A stretch of 5,255 bases of DNA. It comes from Acidobacteriota bacterium (GTDB lineage Bacteria > Acidobacteriota > Terriglobia > UBA7540). The notes under the pieces are model-generated. The model did not search any database, was not told the origin of the DNA, and was given only the letters and a program-made list of their open reading frames with translations. Position 1 is the stretch's first letter, and each line of letters opens with the position of its first letter. Position numbers and translations under genes: made by a program. The DNA lies in NCBI GenBank assembly GCA_003165615.1, contig PLWR01000530.1:178-5432 (forward strand). The letters run 5' to 3'. Shown in pieces: positions 5,113-5,255 of this stretch.

Positions 5113-5255
5113 ATCCTTGTTGGGGCAGCAGTGTAGGGTGGCGGAGGTCTTCCCCTCCCAGAATGGAGAAGCAGAGGACCATTCGAGCGCCTTGAACCAC
5201 AACCCATGAGGATGACAACTGCGGAGCTGCGGACGGGTGAGCGACATAGAAGTTG

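Noticed and set aside
5136..5182. Purine/pyrimidine-rich stretch upstream of the promoter (AGGGTGGCGG ... AGAGGACC) as a terminator or repeat of a preceding gene.
   Set aside because: Only weak, broken pairing (GGTC/GACC and short internal matches) and no second copy in the window.
4991..5218. A 75-codon minus-strand open frame upstream of the ATPase gene.
   Set aside because: It crosses the TATAAT promoter, the palindrome and the leader hairpins. It has no Shine-Dalgarno site, no G+C third-position bias and no recognisable product.
4970..5255. CRP-type binding site that would link the cNMP-domain ATPase to transcriptional cAMP control.
   Set aside because: No TGTGA-N6-TCACA-like site was found by reading both strands; TTGACGTCAA does not fit that spacing.
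1..5255. CRISPR array, tRNA or rRNA, insertion sequence or prophage.
   Set aside because: No regularly spaced repeats, no clover-leaf sequence, no transposase or integrase motif, and no long terminal inverted repeats were seen.

Overview
The window looks like chromosomal DNA from a G+C-rich bacterium, and I lean towards Acidobacteriota. That lean rests on the gene set, the Zn-ribbon/cyclic-nucleotide/GspE-type ATPase, and the intergenic spaces, which hold heptameric tandem repeats and short dispersed palindromes. It is inference: no rRNA or other decisive marker is present.

Layout. Positions 1-1014 (+) are the 3' part of topA, DNA topoisomerase I, ending in five four-cysteine zinc fingers. 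A hairpin terminator built from a dispersed palindromic repeat (1061-1088) separates it from three genes on the minus strand. In their own reading order these are: a 766-residue type II secretion/type IV pilus assembly ATPase-like protein (4969-2669) with a zinc ribbon and a cyclic-nucleotide-binding domain at its N-terminus; a BadF/BadG/NAGK-type sugar kinase (2528-1587, alternative start 2543); and, 27 nt further on, a small exported rhodanese-like protein (1559-1095). topA and the rhodanese gene converge. The kinase and rhodanese genes look co-transcribed. The ATPase is separated from the kinase by about 140 nt carrying two inverted copies of the palindromic repeat, so it probably forms its own unit, although read-through cannot be excluded.

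Regulatory DNA. The 286 nt upstream of the ATPase (4970-5255) contain no convincing gene. They hold a good sigma70-like promoter (TGGACA-16-TATAAT on the minus strand), a perfect 10-bp palindrome, a leader segment that can fold in two mutually exclusive ways, and a clear Shine-Dalgarno site. I see nothing identifiable in 5113-5255.

How the genes fit together. topA is housekeeping. The ATPase would power pilus or secretion-pseudopilus assembly, probably under cyclic-nucleotide control. The kinase probably phosphorylates an amino sugar such as N-acetylglucosamine, and the rhodanese-like protein acts outside the cytoplasmic membrane. Nothing shows that the three minus-strand genes share a pathway. 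I found no defence island, CRISPR array, IS element, tRNA or rRNA. The most notable items are the receptor-fused ATPase and the three-copy palindromic repeat that sits at gene ends.
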